Notes: a model not told the origin generated them from the sequence alone. Counted from the first letter of the stretch, positions 35,499 to 43,407 are shown. The stretch is 64,000 bases of DNA from SIG587 sp045544035 (GCA_045544035.1 JAZPYE010000008.1:72287-136286); one strand, 5' to 3'. A program made the numbers and translations.

Positions 35499-38087
35499 AT
35501 GATATGGCATAATGCAGATGCCAATTCAGTTCTACACGAATTTAATGTTGATGCCGAAAAAGGTCTGCCACGCGGTGTTGCGGAGCAGCGCCTTTTGGAA
35601 TATGGTCCAAACGCTATAACCGACACTAAAGACAGCACCTTTTGGGGGTGCGTTTTGTCACAGTTTAAAAACGTTTATATAATTGTTTTGGCTGTTATTT
35701 CTGTGATTTTCGGCGTTCTTTCTTTCAGCGACACAATGCACGGCGCAAATTGGTGGGATTCGGTTGCTGTTTTGCTGGTTCTCGTTGCAACAGCCCTTGT
35801 TAGCGCGTTTTTTGAAAAGAAATCACAGGAGGTTTTTTCCTCTCTTAATGAAATTTCAATGAGCACATGCGAGGTTATTCGTGACAGCGTTACGATGAAC
35901 ATTCCTGCAAAGGATTTGGTTCCTGGAGATATTGTTTGCCTTAAATTCGGAAACTATATCCCTGCCGATGGCAGAATTATTTGTGCAAACGAATTCAGGT
36001 GCAACGAAGCCATGCTCACAGGCGAAATGGTGCCTGCCGAAAAAAATCCTTATGCCCTGCTTGATAGCATTGCGCCTGTTAATGCCCGCTGCAATATGGT
36101 TTTTGCAGGCTGTTCGGTTATCCACGGAAACGCTAAAATCGTTGTTACCGACACGGGGCTTAACACCGAAATCGGAAAAAAATCCATCATTTTAAAGGAT
36201 TCGGGCGAGGAAAAATCCACAATAACCGAGCATCTCGGTGTTTTTGCAAAGATTTTTAATGTGATTTCCCTCGTTATTTGTTCGCTTTTCTTTATATTAA
36301 GTTTACTGCTAACCCTCTCACAACTTGGCTTTGTTACACGTTTTTTTGAAAATTTGCTTATTTCCCTTTCCCTTGTTGTTGCCGCCATTCCCGAATCACT
36401 TCTTGCCATTAACGGCGTTGTCATTGCAATGGGTGTCACCCGCCTGCTCTCGGGCAACATTGTGCCAAAGAAAATTGCATCCCTTGAAAAAATGAGCGGT
36501 ATTTCGGTTATCTGCACCGATAAAACAGGTATTCTCACCACCAACAATATGGTGCTTTCTAAAATATTTATGGGCAACGATGTTATTGAGGTTTCAGAGA
36601 ACCTTGATGACAAAAGCGCTTTGCTTTTAAAGCTTGCTCTTATGTGCACCGAATCCTCAAACGATGAACTGCACCCCACAAATCAAATTGATGAGGCTGT
36701 GCTTAATGCCAGCATCCGCCTGCTTAATATGAACAAAAAGGGCTGTGATAATCTTTATCCTCCCCTTATGAGCATCCCCTTTGACCCCGAAAGAAAGCTT
36801 ATGACCACCGTTAATATGCTTGACGGAAATCCCGTTGCCGTTGTCAAGGGCGCCCCTGAGGCCGTGCTTAAATATTGCACAGGAAACTATGATGACTATC
36901 TCAAAGCAATCGATTCCTTTGCCAATGAATCACTCCATGTGATTTGCATTGCGGTAAAGGTGCTTGATGAAATTCCTGCCATATTGAGGCCTGAGCTTCT
37001 TGAAAGCGATTTAAATGTGGTTGGCCTTCTTGCAATGACAGATAATGTTCAAAACGATGTTTTGGAATACGTTAAAATCGGTACAGAGGCAGGCATTAAA
37101 ACGGTTATGTTTACCGGTGACCATTTGAGCACCGCCAAAGCCGTTGCCGAGGACCTTGGCATTTTAAAGGAAAATGAAATGGCAATAACCGGCGAGGAGC
37201 TTCGCGCAATGAGTGATGAGGAACTTGCCGAAATTATTGAAAGCTGCTCTGTTTTTGCCAGAGTTAATTCCAGTGATAAGCTGCGCATCATAAAGGCATG
37301 GCAGGCAAAGGAGCGCACCGTTGCGGTAACAGGAACCGATGTTGAAGATGCAAATGCTTTGCAAATTGCCGACATCGGCTTTGCAATGGGCAAAACCAGC
37401 ACCGATGTGGCTCAAGGCGCCTGCGATGTTTTGGTAACCGATAATCATTTCTCGGGCATTGTGCGTGCAATTCTTCGCTCCCGTGGTCTTTTTGATAATA
37501 TTAAAAAATGTGTTCACTATCTGCTTGCCTGCAACCTGGCAGAGCTTCTTTGCGTTCTTCTTTGCGTTATAATATTTAAGATTCCGCCACTTGCGGCAGT
37601 GCATCTCCTGCTCATAAATCTTATAACCGACTTCTTCCCTGCTATTGCTCTCGGCTCACAGCCGACCGATTTAAGCACAAAACAGCAGGCTCCCAAAAAG
37701 CGTTACGCCACGGTTTTCGACAGCACCATTTCTCCCCTTGCAATTTCACAAACGGTGATACTCACCGTTTTGAGTGTTATTGCTTTTGGAATCGGCGGAA
37801 GCGGCCTTGTATTTGCCACCCTTTCACTTTGCCAAATTGCAGTCTCCCTCAATCTTTCGAGTGACCGTTCGATTATTCACCTTGATTTCCTTAGAAACAA
37901 AAATCTATGCATCACAGCCGCCGTGTGCTTTGTCTTTGTAATTCTAATGGTGATAACTCCGTTAGCACGTGTGTTCGCTCTTAATTCAGTCGGCTTTATT
38001 GGCCTGCTTTTCGTGCTGCTCTTTGTAGCCCTCACTTTAGGAGTCGGCGAGTTATTTAAATATCTTAAACCAAAATTCATTAAATAA
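35499..38087 (+). CDS. P2-type cation-transporting ATPase with altered hallmark motifs
   Basis: 862 residues with the layout of Ca2+-type P2 ATPases. The transport residues are kept: TM4 IPESLLA (Glu), TM5 ACNLAELL (Asn, Glu), TM6 INLITDFFPA (Asn, Thr, Asp). The phosphorylation Asp in CTDKTG is present. But five signatures deviate: TGES is TGEM, PEGL is PESL, DKTGT is DKTGI, DPPR is DNVQ and TGDGVND is TGTDVED. KGAPE and MFTGD are normal. ATG 35499 has GGAGTGG upstream. Linked to a DtxR-type regulator, so a divalent metal (Fe2+, Mn2+ or Ca2+) is inferred. Confidence 0.85.
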   Translation: MIWHNADANSVLHEFNVDAEKGLPRGVAEQRLLEYGPNAITDTKDSTFWGCVLSQFKNVYIIVLAVISVIFGVLSFSDTMHGANWWDSVAVLLVLVATALVSAFFEKKSQEVFSSLNEISMSTCEVIRDSVTMNIPAKDLVPGDIVCLKFGNYIPADGRIICANEFRCNEAMLTGEMVPAEKNPYALLDSIAPVNARCNMVFAGCSVIHGNAKIVVTDTGLNTEIGKKSIILKDSGEEKSTITEHLGVFAKIFNVISLVICSLFFILSLLLTLSQLGFVTRFFENLLISLSLVVAAIPESLLAINGVVIAMGVTRLLSGNIVPKKIASLEKMSGISVICTDKTGILTTNNMVLSKIFMGNDVIEVSENLDDKSALLLKLALMCTESSNDELHPTNQIDEAVLNASIRLLNMNKKGCDNLYPPLMSIPFDPERKLMTTVNMLDGNPVAVVKGAPEAVLKYCTGNYDDYLKAIDSFANESLHVICIAVKVLDEIPAILRPELLESDLNVVGLLAMTDNVQNDVLEYVKIGTEAGIKTVMFTGDHLSTAKAVAEDLGILKENEMAITGEELRAMSDEELAEIIESCSVFARVNSSDKLRIIKAWQAKERTVAVTGTDVEDANALQIADIGFAMGKTSTDVAQGACDVLVTDNHFSGIVRAILRSRGLFDNIKKCVHYLLACNLAELLCVLLCVIIFKIPPLAAVHLLLINLITDFFPAIALGSQPTDLSTKQQAPKKRYATVFDSTISPLAISQTVILTVLSVIAFGIGGSGLVFATLSLCQIAVSLNLSSDRSIIHLDFLRNKNLCITAAVCFVFVILMVITPLARVFALNSVGFIGLLFVLLFVALTLGVGELFKYLKPKFIK

Positions 38088-38091
38088 TAGG

Positions 38092-38120
38092 AAAAACCGC
38101 ATTAAAAATTTAATGCGGTT
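38092..38120 (+). terminator. Intrinsic terminator of the P-type ATPase unit
   Basis: A 12-bp stem AACCGCATTAAA/TTTAATGCGGTT followed by a T-run, right after the stop. Confidence 0.85.
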
Positions 38121-38126
38121 TTTTAA

Positions 38127-38155
38127 TTGACAAAAAAGCTTTTATGTCATATAAT
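38127..38155 (+). promoter_or_regulatory. Strong promoter of the tRNA-Pro locus
   Basis: A perfect TTGACA and TATAAT with a 17-base spacer. The first downstream feature is a truncated tRNA-Pro (38196), and the intact tRNA-Pro (38397) lies 240 bp away with no good promoter of its own. Confidence 0.8.
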
Positions 38156-38195
38156 AATGTGAGTTAAAAACGGTTTGACCTGAATTTTAATATAT

Positions 38196-38218
38196 CGAGG
38201 CGTGGCTCAGTTTGGTAG
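38196..38218 (+). pseudogene. 5' fragment of tRNA-Pro
   Basis: 23 nt identical to the first 23 nt of the intact tRNA-Pro at 38397 (acceptor 5' strand and D-arm start), after which the sequence diverges into a repeat element. Flanking AATAT-TCGAG is also shared, so the two tRNA starts are duplicated with their immediate upstream bases. Confidence 0.8.
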
Positions 38219-38325
38219 TTTTTGACCGAGCGCACTCGGTGAGTGATGAAGCGATGGTCAAAAAGGCGCCGCGGTCAAAGTTCATAGGTGTTTAGAGCCG
38301 TGATGAACTTTGGGCACCGCAAGAG
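38219..38325. repeat. Structured repeat, copy 1
   Basis: It begins with an inverted repeat TTTTTGACC (38219-38227) / GGTCAAAAA (38256-38264) enclosing a small hairpin CACTC/GAGTG. A 61-bp segment (38265-38325) follows that recurs with one mismatch at 41741-41801. The 61-mer folds as GCGGT + CAAAGTTCAT pairing with ATGAACTTTG + ACCGC. No coding potential is evident. Confidence 0.75.
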
Positions 38326-38396
38326 TAGCGGAGTAGCAGCGCTCTTTTGCTAAATATATTTGCATTACATTCTTAAATTTCTAAAACCTAATATGT

Positions 38397-38473
38397 CGAG
38401 GCGTGGCTCAGTTTGGTAGAGCGCTGCGTTCGGGACGCAGAGGCCGCAGGTTCGAATCCTGTCGCCTCGACCA
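38397..38473 (+). tRNA. tRNA-Pro (anticodon CGG)
   Basis: A complete cloverleaf: acceptor CGAGGCG/CGCCTCG, anticodon arm CTGCG-TTCGGGA-CGCAG with CGG at 38431-38433, T-arm GCAGG-TTCGAAT-CCTGT, discriminator A, and encoded CCA. Confidence 0.97.
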
Positions 38474-38477
38474 TGTT

Positions 38478-38520
38478 GATTGTTCTTAACGGACTTGAGC
38501 TGTTAAGAACAATCTTTTTT
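38478..38520 (+). terminator. Terminator after tRNA-Pro
   Basis: A 13-bp stem (38478-38490/38502-38514) with six T, directly after the tRNA 3' end. Confidence 0.9.
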
Positions 38521-38537
38521 ATGCACATCAGTATTTT

Positions 38538-38993
38538 CTATGTATCGGAGCAGGTAACGGTAACGACCGGTTTGCTTATATTTACGGCATAGTTACTGTT
38601 TTTACCTACATAAAGACTAATAGACTTACCTGTTTCTTGAGGCAATTGGGAAAGAGTTGCGTAATAACCGCTGTATTGATTTGCAACTGTTCGAAGGTAT
38701 AGTCCTTGTTTTCCGTCAAGCATCATACTGTTAGTAGAAGTGAGAGAATACAGACCCACATTACTTAAATTCTTAATATTTGAGAAGACCGTTTTATACA
38801 AGTAATTATTGTGCTTATAATACACAGTCAGGTTATCAGAATAAGCATACCGATTATCATCATAGCTTCTAATTGGAAGTGTTGCCGCTTCGCTTTAGGC
38901 TGCATACGACGTCATCGGCAGTATACCCACCATCAGCACAAGTGCCAGTACAAGGCTGAATATTCTGTTTGAAAGTTTGAATTTTGTTTTCAT
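38538..38993 (-). pseudogene. Broken secreted-protein gene (stop codon after the signal peptide)
   Basis: From the ATG at 38993 the frame encodes a classical signal peptide (MKTKFKLSNRIFSLVLAL, ending in TSYAA), then hits TAA at 38895-38897. The same frame resumes and stays open to TAG at 38538, giving a Ser/Tyr/Asn-rich mature part with ISLYVGKNSNYAVNISKP. Only one stop interrupts about 150 codons, so the loss is recent or reads through. Short length suggests it is the remnant of a larger surface protein. I recognise no named domain. Confidence 0.7.
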
Positions 38994-39056
38994 ATCGTTT
39001 CCTCAGTATCGGGATTATGTGAATCGGCATATCGCCGCTTATTTCAAGTAAGGTTA

Positions 39057-39764
39057 TTAGGCTTCTTTCTTTAAAAGAGCATCTTGTGCTTCACTGAGCG
39101 TCTTCTCATTCTTTTCCTTAACAAAGCCTGTAAATGCTTCCAGCACTCGCTTGCTGATTTCACGACAGTCTTTATCCAAAACCTTCTGAATTTCCTCCTG
39201 CCGTGTTTTTTCATCAATGTTGTAGATGCTCAAAATTTGGTTAAGTGCTCCCGAGAGCCTCATTTTCAAAGGAATGTTTGCATCGGTTGGAACAATGGCG
39301 GAATATTGGAGTCCCTGTATCAGAAGCTCTGCTTGATGAAACTGTTCATCCGCCCAGCCAACGCATTCCGCCGCAAAGATCTTCTTTGCTCGATCAGCGT
39401 GATTTTGGCGCAGATGATTGCGACAAAGTTCACTTTGGAAGGTAGCAATAAAGAAATCTCTTGCAATATCACTTTCTTCACAGGCTACGGCGACAGTCAT
39501 CGTTTCCAGACAGATAGAGGCCGCCGAGCCGATACCTTTATCGATTTCCGCCTTTAGCATATTCCACTGAAAGTTGCATAATTCCTCAACGATTGTTAGT
39601 AGCAAATGCTCTTTACTCTTAAAATAATATGTAATATTACCGGTACTAAGTCCCAGTTTTTCCGCAATCATTCGTGGAGAAGTATTGGAAAAGCCTTCCG
39701 TAAAAAAGAACTCAGATGCCGTTTGTATGATCTCATATTTTGTGGTCGTTCCTGCACGAGCCAT
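39057..39764 (-). CDS. TetR/AcrR family transcriptional repressor
   Basis: 235 residues. The N-terminal helix-turn-helix is TSPRMIAEKLGLSTGNITYY, followed by FKSKEHLL typical of TetR proteins; the C-terminal ligand-binding region is divergent. It is transcribed away from a MATE efflux gene with twin palindromes between them, so it likely represses that pump and itself. GC-richer codon choices than the neighbouring housekeeping genes hint at acquisition by transfer. Confidence 0.9.
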   Translation of the reverse strand: MARAGTTTKYEIIQTASEFFFTEGFSNTSPRMIAEKLGLSTGNITYYFKSKEHLLLTIVEELCNFQWNMLKAEIDKGIGSAASICLETMTVAVACEESDIARDFFIATFQSELCRNHLRQNHADRAKKIFAAECVGWADEQFHQAELLIQGLQYSAIVPTDANIPLKMRLSGALNQILSIYNIDEKTRQEEIQKVLDKDCREISKRVLEAFTGFVKEKNEKTLSEAQDALLKKEA

Positions 39765-39803
39765 ATCATCACCTCTTGGTTATAGAGTTAAAGCAAACAA
39801 TAA

Positions 39804-39834
39804 TTTGCACCAGTGCAATTTGCACTAATGCAAA
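39804..39834. promoter_or_regulatory. Twin palindromic operator, probable TetR binding site
   Basis: Two adjacent palindromes, TTGCACCAGTGCAA (39805-39818) and TTTGCACTAATGCAAA (39819-39834), sit between the tetR-family gene and the MATE gene. The repeated TTTGCAC-n-GTGCAAA form is typical for a dimeric repressor bound twice. Confidence 0.65.
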
Positions 39835-39922
39835 TATAACATATAGTCACTGAAATTGTAATAATTTTCGCAAATTTTCAAAACTGTTCTGAAAAAAATT
39901 ATAATTAAAAACATCTGACAAC

Positions 39923-39951
39923 TTGAATTATAAACGCAAATGTTATACAAT
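39923..39951 (+). promoter_or_regulatory. Promoter of the MATE efflux gene
   Basis: TTGAAT, 17 bases, TACAAT, 35 bp before the start at 39987. Confidence 0.6.
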
Positions 39952-39986
39952 ATACATTGCAATTTTTAATTTTACGGAGCGTATTT

Positions 39987-41381
39987 ATGAGCGATAACAA
40001 AGAAATGCTCGGCACAGCACCGATTGGTAAACTGCTGTTCAAACTGGCAGTACCGACGGTGGTTGCCCAGCTTATCAATATGCTATACAATATCGTTGAC
40101 CGGATCTATATCGGTCACATGCCGGGTGATGGAAGCCTTGCGCTTACAGGTGTCGGCGTATGTATGCCGATCATTATGATCATCTCGGCATTTGCGGCAC
40201 TGATTGCCTCAGGCGGCGCGCCGAAGGCATCTATCTCAATGGGCGAGGGTGACAACGACTCTGCTGAAAAAATAATGGGCGGTTGTTTTTCTCTGCAACT
40301 GATTATCTCTGCCGTTCTGACCGCCGTTTTGCTGATTTGGAATAAAGACCTACTTTTGATGTTCGGCGCAAGCGAAAACACCATCGGCTACGCCAACGAT
40401 TATATGAACATTTATGCCATCGGTACTGTGTTCGTTCAATTAACACTCGGTATGGGCTCATTTATCACAGCACAGGGCTATACCAAAATCAGTATGATTA
40501 CAGTGCTTATAGGTGCTGTCAGCAATATTATTCTCGACCCTATTTTTATTTTCGGTTTCAATATGGGTGTTAAAGGAGCGGCGCTTGCCACTATTTTGTC
40601 CCAAGCTATTTCTTGCGTTTGGGTGCTTACCTTCCTTTGCGGTAAGAGAACCTATCTGAAACTCAAAAGGCAAAATCTCCGCATAGATGGAAAACTTGTT
40701 TTCCCTTGTATTGCTCTTGGAACGGCAACCTTTATTATGCAAAGCAGTGAAAGTGTCATCTCGGTTTGCTTCAATTCTTCGCTCTTAAAATACGGCGGTG
40801 ACATTGCAGTAGGCGCTATGACCATACTTACAAGCGTAATGCAGTTTGCAATGTTACCAATGCAAGGTATTGCGCAGGGCGCTCAGCCGATTCTTAGCTA
40901 TAACTTCGGTGCTAAAAATGTGGGGCGTGTAAAGAAAACCTATAGGCTGTTGCTTATATCTTGTCTCACCTACTCCTTTATCATTTGGGGAGCAATCATG
41001 CTGTTGCCGCAAATGTTTGCAGGGATATTTACACCAGATACGGCACTCATTGATTTCACAGCGAAAGCACTTCGTATTTATTGCGGTGTGATGTGCATCT
41101 TCGGTATTCAGATTGCTTGCCAAATGACCTTTGTATCTATCGGCAATGCACCTTGTTCCATCATTGTGGCGATTGTTCGCAAGTTTGTTCTGCTCTTACC
41201 GCTTATCTACCTGATGCCGCAACTGATTGCGGATAAGACAATGGGTGTTTATACGGCAGAGCCTGTGGCCGATGTGATAGCCGTAACTTTTACCGCTATC
41301 CTTTTCACCGTTCAATTTAAGAAGGCATTAAAATCTCTAAGGGTAGAAAATTCGATGGAACTAACCCAAGATTACCACTAA
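39987..41381 (+). CDS. MATE family multidrug efflux transporter
   Basis: 464-residue membrane protein with about 12 transmembrane helices in two MatE halves. The N-terminal segment KLLFKLAVPTVVAQLINMLY followed by NIVDRIYIGH, and the second half's PMQGIAQGAQPILSYNFGA, are characteristic of the MepA/DinF group. It probably expels cationic compounds using a sodium or proton gradient. The ATG at 39987 (MSDNKEML) has GGAG upstream; an earlier in-frame start adds ten residues. Its codon use (more ATC, GGC, CCG) differs from neighbours, supporting island origin. Confidence 0.93.
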   Translation: MSDNKEMLGTAPIGKLLFKLAVPTVVAQLINMLYNIVDRIYIGHMPGDGSLALTGVGVCMPIIMIISAFAALIASGGAPKASISMGEGDNDSAEKIMGGCFSLQLIISAVLTAVLLIWNKDLLLMFGASENTIGYANDYMNIYAIGTVFVQLTLGMGSFITAQGYTKISMITVLIGAVSNIILDPIFIFGFNMGVKGAALATILSQAISCVWVLTFLCGKRTYLKLKRQNLRIDGKLVFPCIALGTATFIMQSSESVISVCFNSSLLKYGGDIAVGAMTILTSVMQFAMLPMQGIAQGAQPILSYNFGAKNVGRVKKTYRLLLISCLTYSFIIWGAIMLLPQMFAGIFTPDTALIDFTAKALRIYCGVMCIFGIQIACQMTFVSIGNAPCSIIVAIVRKFVLLLPLIYLMPQLIADKTMGVYTAEPVADVIAVTFTAILFTVQFKKALKSLRVENSMELTQDYH

Positions 41382-41429
41382 AATATCGAATGCTTTTTCT
41401 TTGGTTAATGCGTAGTAAATTTTACACAC

Positions 41430-41458
41430 TTGAATTTAAGGCACAAATAATATATAAT
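41430..41458 (+). promoter_or_regulatory. Promoter upstream of a small ORF
   Basis: TTGAAT, 17 bases, TATAAT on the plus strand, 26 bp ahead of the 52-codon ORF at 41484. Confidence 0.5.
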
Positions 41459-41483
41459 ACCGATACAGTTGGCAAGAGATAAA

Positions 41484-41642
41484 ATGACCACATATTTTTG
41501 TTGTGTTATTTTGTTGTTTTGGTTTGGAATTATTCTTGTTTCCACGGCCACATTTCATCCCACAGTGCGATTTGGAGCAGGCGTAAACAGTGGAGAAAAG
41601 ATGCGGGGAGACAATATTTTGGCTGAGCAGAAAGCCTTATAA
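41484..41642 (+). CDS. Possible small membrane peptide (52 residues)
   Basis: An ATG-TAA frame of 52 codons with a hydrophobic helix at residues 5-22 (CCVILLFWFGIILVSTA) and a polar tail. A good promoter lies upstream, but the ribosome site is weak (AGAGAT). It sits in the 745-bp gap after the MATE gene, ahead of the second hairpin repeat. It could be a remnant or chance ORF; I do not recognise it. Confidence 0.3.
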   Translation: MTTYFCCVILLFWFGIILVSTATFHPTVRFGAGVNSGEKMRGDNILAEQKAL

Positions 41643-41676
41643 ACCGCCAAAGACGGCTAAACGAGAGGCTTTCAGA

Positions 41677-41706
41677 TGCGTTCGGGATGCAGGGCAACAC
41701 ATTCGA
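41677..41706 (+). other. tRNA-Pro-like anticodon/T-loop remnant
   Basis: TGCGTTCGGGATGCA (41677-41691) matches the tRNA-Pro anticodon arm at 14 of 15 bases, and nine bases on lies ATTCGA in the place of the T-loop TTCGA. The rest is too diverged to fold as a tRNA. It lies 35 bp ahead of hairpin repeat copy 2, as the other tRNA-Pro fragment lies ahead of copy 1. Confidence 0.35.
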
Positions 41707-41740
41707 CCGCGTCCGGTGGACGGTAAAGGGAGAATTTGTT

Positions 41741-41801
41741 GGCGCCGCGGTCAAAGTTCATAGGCGTTTAGAGCCGTGATGAACTTTGGGCACCGCAAGA
41801 G
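41741..41801. repeat. Structured 61-bp repeat, copy 2
   Basis: Identical to 38265-38325 except one base. The same hairpin with paired GCGGT/ACCGC outer and CAAAGTTCAT/ATGAACTTTG inner stems. The remaining gap, 41802-41897, shows nothing I can identify. Confidence 0.8.
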
Positions 41802-41897
41802 GGCCGCGCAGGTGCAAATTTTTTATGAGTTGACATTAAAAACAAGAGCGCACCGTATCCCGTAGTTTTCAACTAAAGCCATCTTTTGCGGGTGGAT

Positions 41898-42115
41898 AAA
41901 AAAAGGGTGTGTCTTTCGGAACGTACCCTTAAGGACAAAACGCCTAAAAAAGCAACTTTTTGCGGTCTAATGTGTTAAAAAGACACGGTATGCGTCAGCA
42001 TTACCGTGTCTTTTCGCCTTTTATACCACTAAAAATTTATCTTTTTTAGGTGCAATCAGTTTTGTTACAAAACTGATTTATTCTTAAGAGTACGTTCCGT
42101 TCGACACACCCTTTT
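41898..42115. mobile_element. MITE-like element copy A inside a terminator stem
   Basis: The 183-bp core (41917-42099) is bounded by 19-bp inverted repeats starting CGGAACGTACCCTTAAGGA (right end with two changes). It contains internal hairpins (AAGACACGGTA type, AATCAGTTTTG type, CCTAAAAAAG pair) and no ORF. It differs from copy B at only three bases. Outside the core, GGGTGTGTC (41905-41913) pairs with GACACACCC (42103-42111), flanked by A and T runs, so the core sits at the tip of the adh terminator. Confidence 0.8.
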
Positions 42116-42126
42116 AAATTTTAAAA

Positions 42127-43275
42127 TTACATTAATTTAAGATAAAGCTCTTTGATTTCGCTGGCGCTGGTCTCACGAGGGTTACCGGGGCGGCAGGCAT
42201 CATCAAAAGCGGACTGTGAAAGGAAGTCAATATCTTCTTTCTTTACGATTTCCTTGAGGTCGGCAGGAATGCCAACATCAGCAGAAAGCTTTTTAACAGC
42301 ATCGATAGCAGCCTTTCTTGCATCTTCAAGGCTCATAGCATCTACACCCTCAACACCCATAGCCTTTGCGATGTCTCTATACTTTTCGCCTGTTTCGGGA
42401 GCATTGTATTCCATAACGGTAGGAAGAATAATAGCGTTTGCCACACCGTGAGGAGTATCATATAAAGCGCCCAAGGGATGAGCCATTGAGTGAACGATAC
42501 CAAGACCTACATTACTAAATCCCATACCTGCGATGTATTGACCGAGAGCCATACCTTCTCTGCCTTCGGCGGTGTTTTCAACAGCGCCACGAAGAGATTT
42601 TGCAATAAGCTCGATAGCTTTTAAGTGGAACATATCGCTCATTTCCCAAGCGCCCTTGGTGATATATCCTTCAATAGCGTGAGTTAAAGCATCCATACCG
42701 GTTGCGGCAGTAAGGCCTTTGGGCATAGAAGCCATCATATCGGGGTCAACAATAGCTACAACAGGGATGTCGTGTACATCAACGCAAACCATCTTGCGAT
42801 TGTTCTGAGCATCGGTAATAACATAGTTAATTGTAACCTCAGCAGCGGTACCTGCAGTGGTAGCAACAGCGATGATAGGTGTGCAGGGGTTCTTGGTGGG
42901 AGCAACTCCCTCTAAAGAGCGAACATCGGCGAATTCGGGGTTAGTGATAATAATACCGATAGCCTTTGCGGTATCCATAGAAGAACCGCCGCCGATGGCT
43001 ACGATGCAGTCAGCGCCGCTTGCCTTGAAGGCAGCAACACCGTTCTGAACGTTTTCAATAGTGGGGTTGGGCTTAATATCGCTGTAAATATCGTAAGCGA
43101 TGTTGGCGTTATCAAGAATATCGGTTACCTTCTTAGTAACATTGAACTTGATAAGGTCGGGGTCGGAGCAAACGAAAGCCTTTTTAAAGCCTCTTGCCTC
43201 GATTTCGGTTGCAATTGCATTAATTGCGCCTTTGCCGTGATAGCTGGTTTCGTTGAGTACAAATCTGTTTGCCAT
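42127..43275 (-). CDS. Iron-containing alcohol dehydrogenase
   Basis: 382-residue group III NAD(P)-dependent dehydrogenase. The nucleotide-binding GGGSSMDTAKAIG is near residue 97; the metal ligands are in ALTHAIEGYI and in GIVHSMAHPLGALYDTPHG, the Fe-ADH signature. Substrates in the family include butanol, propanediol and ethanol; the sequence does not decide. AAAAGGAG precedes the ATG. It is a single gene lying exactly between two copies of a MITE-like element. Confidence 0.93.
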   Translation of the reverse strand: MANRFVLNETSYHGKGAINAIATEIEARGFKKAFVCSDPDLIKFNVTKKVTDILDNANIAYDIYSDIKPNPTIENVQNGVAAFKASGADCIVAIGGGSSMDTAKAIGIIITNPEFADVRSLEGVAPTKNPCTPIIAVATTAGTAAEVTINYVITDAQNNRKMVCVDVHDIPVVAIVDPDMMASMPKGLTAATGMDALTHAIEGYITKGAWEMSDMFHLKAIELIAKSLRGAVENTAEGREGMALGQYIAGMGFSNVGLGIVHSMAHPLGALYDTPHGVANAIILPTVMEYNAPETGEKYRDIAKAMGVEGVDAMSLEDARKAAIDAVKKLSADVGIPADLKEIVKKEDIDFLSQSAFDDACRPGNPRETSASEIKELYLKLM

Positions 43276-43378
43276 TTTAGTTTTCTCCTTTTATTTATTT
43301 AACTACCGCTACAACATCGCCACAAGTGAACCGACTTAAAATAGACAATGCCGCAATATCGGTATTTAGTTTTAAAAT

Positions 43379-43407
43379 ATTATACCATAATAAACGGCTG
43401 TTTGCAA
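43379..43407 (-). promoter_or_regulatory. Promoter of the alcohol dehydrogenase gene
   Basis: Minus strand TTGCAA, 17 bases, TATAAT, giving a leader of about 95 nt. Confidence 0.6.

Noticed and set aside
41530..41754. 74-codon minus-strand ORF between the MATE gene and the adh terminator
   Set aside because: No ribosome site, Ser/Leu/Arg-rich composition, and it overlaps the tRNA-like remnant and the hairpin repeat edge on the other strand.
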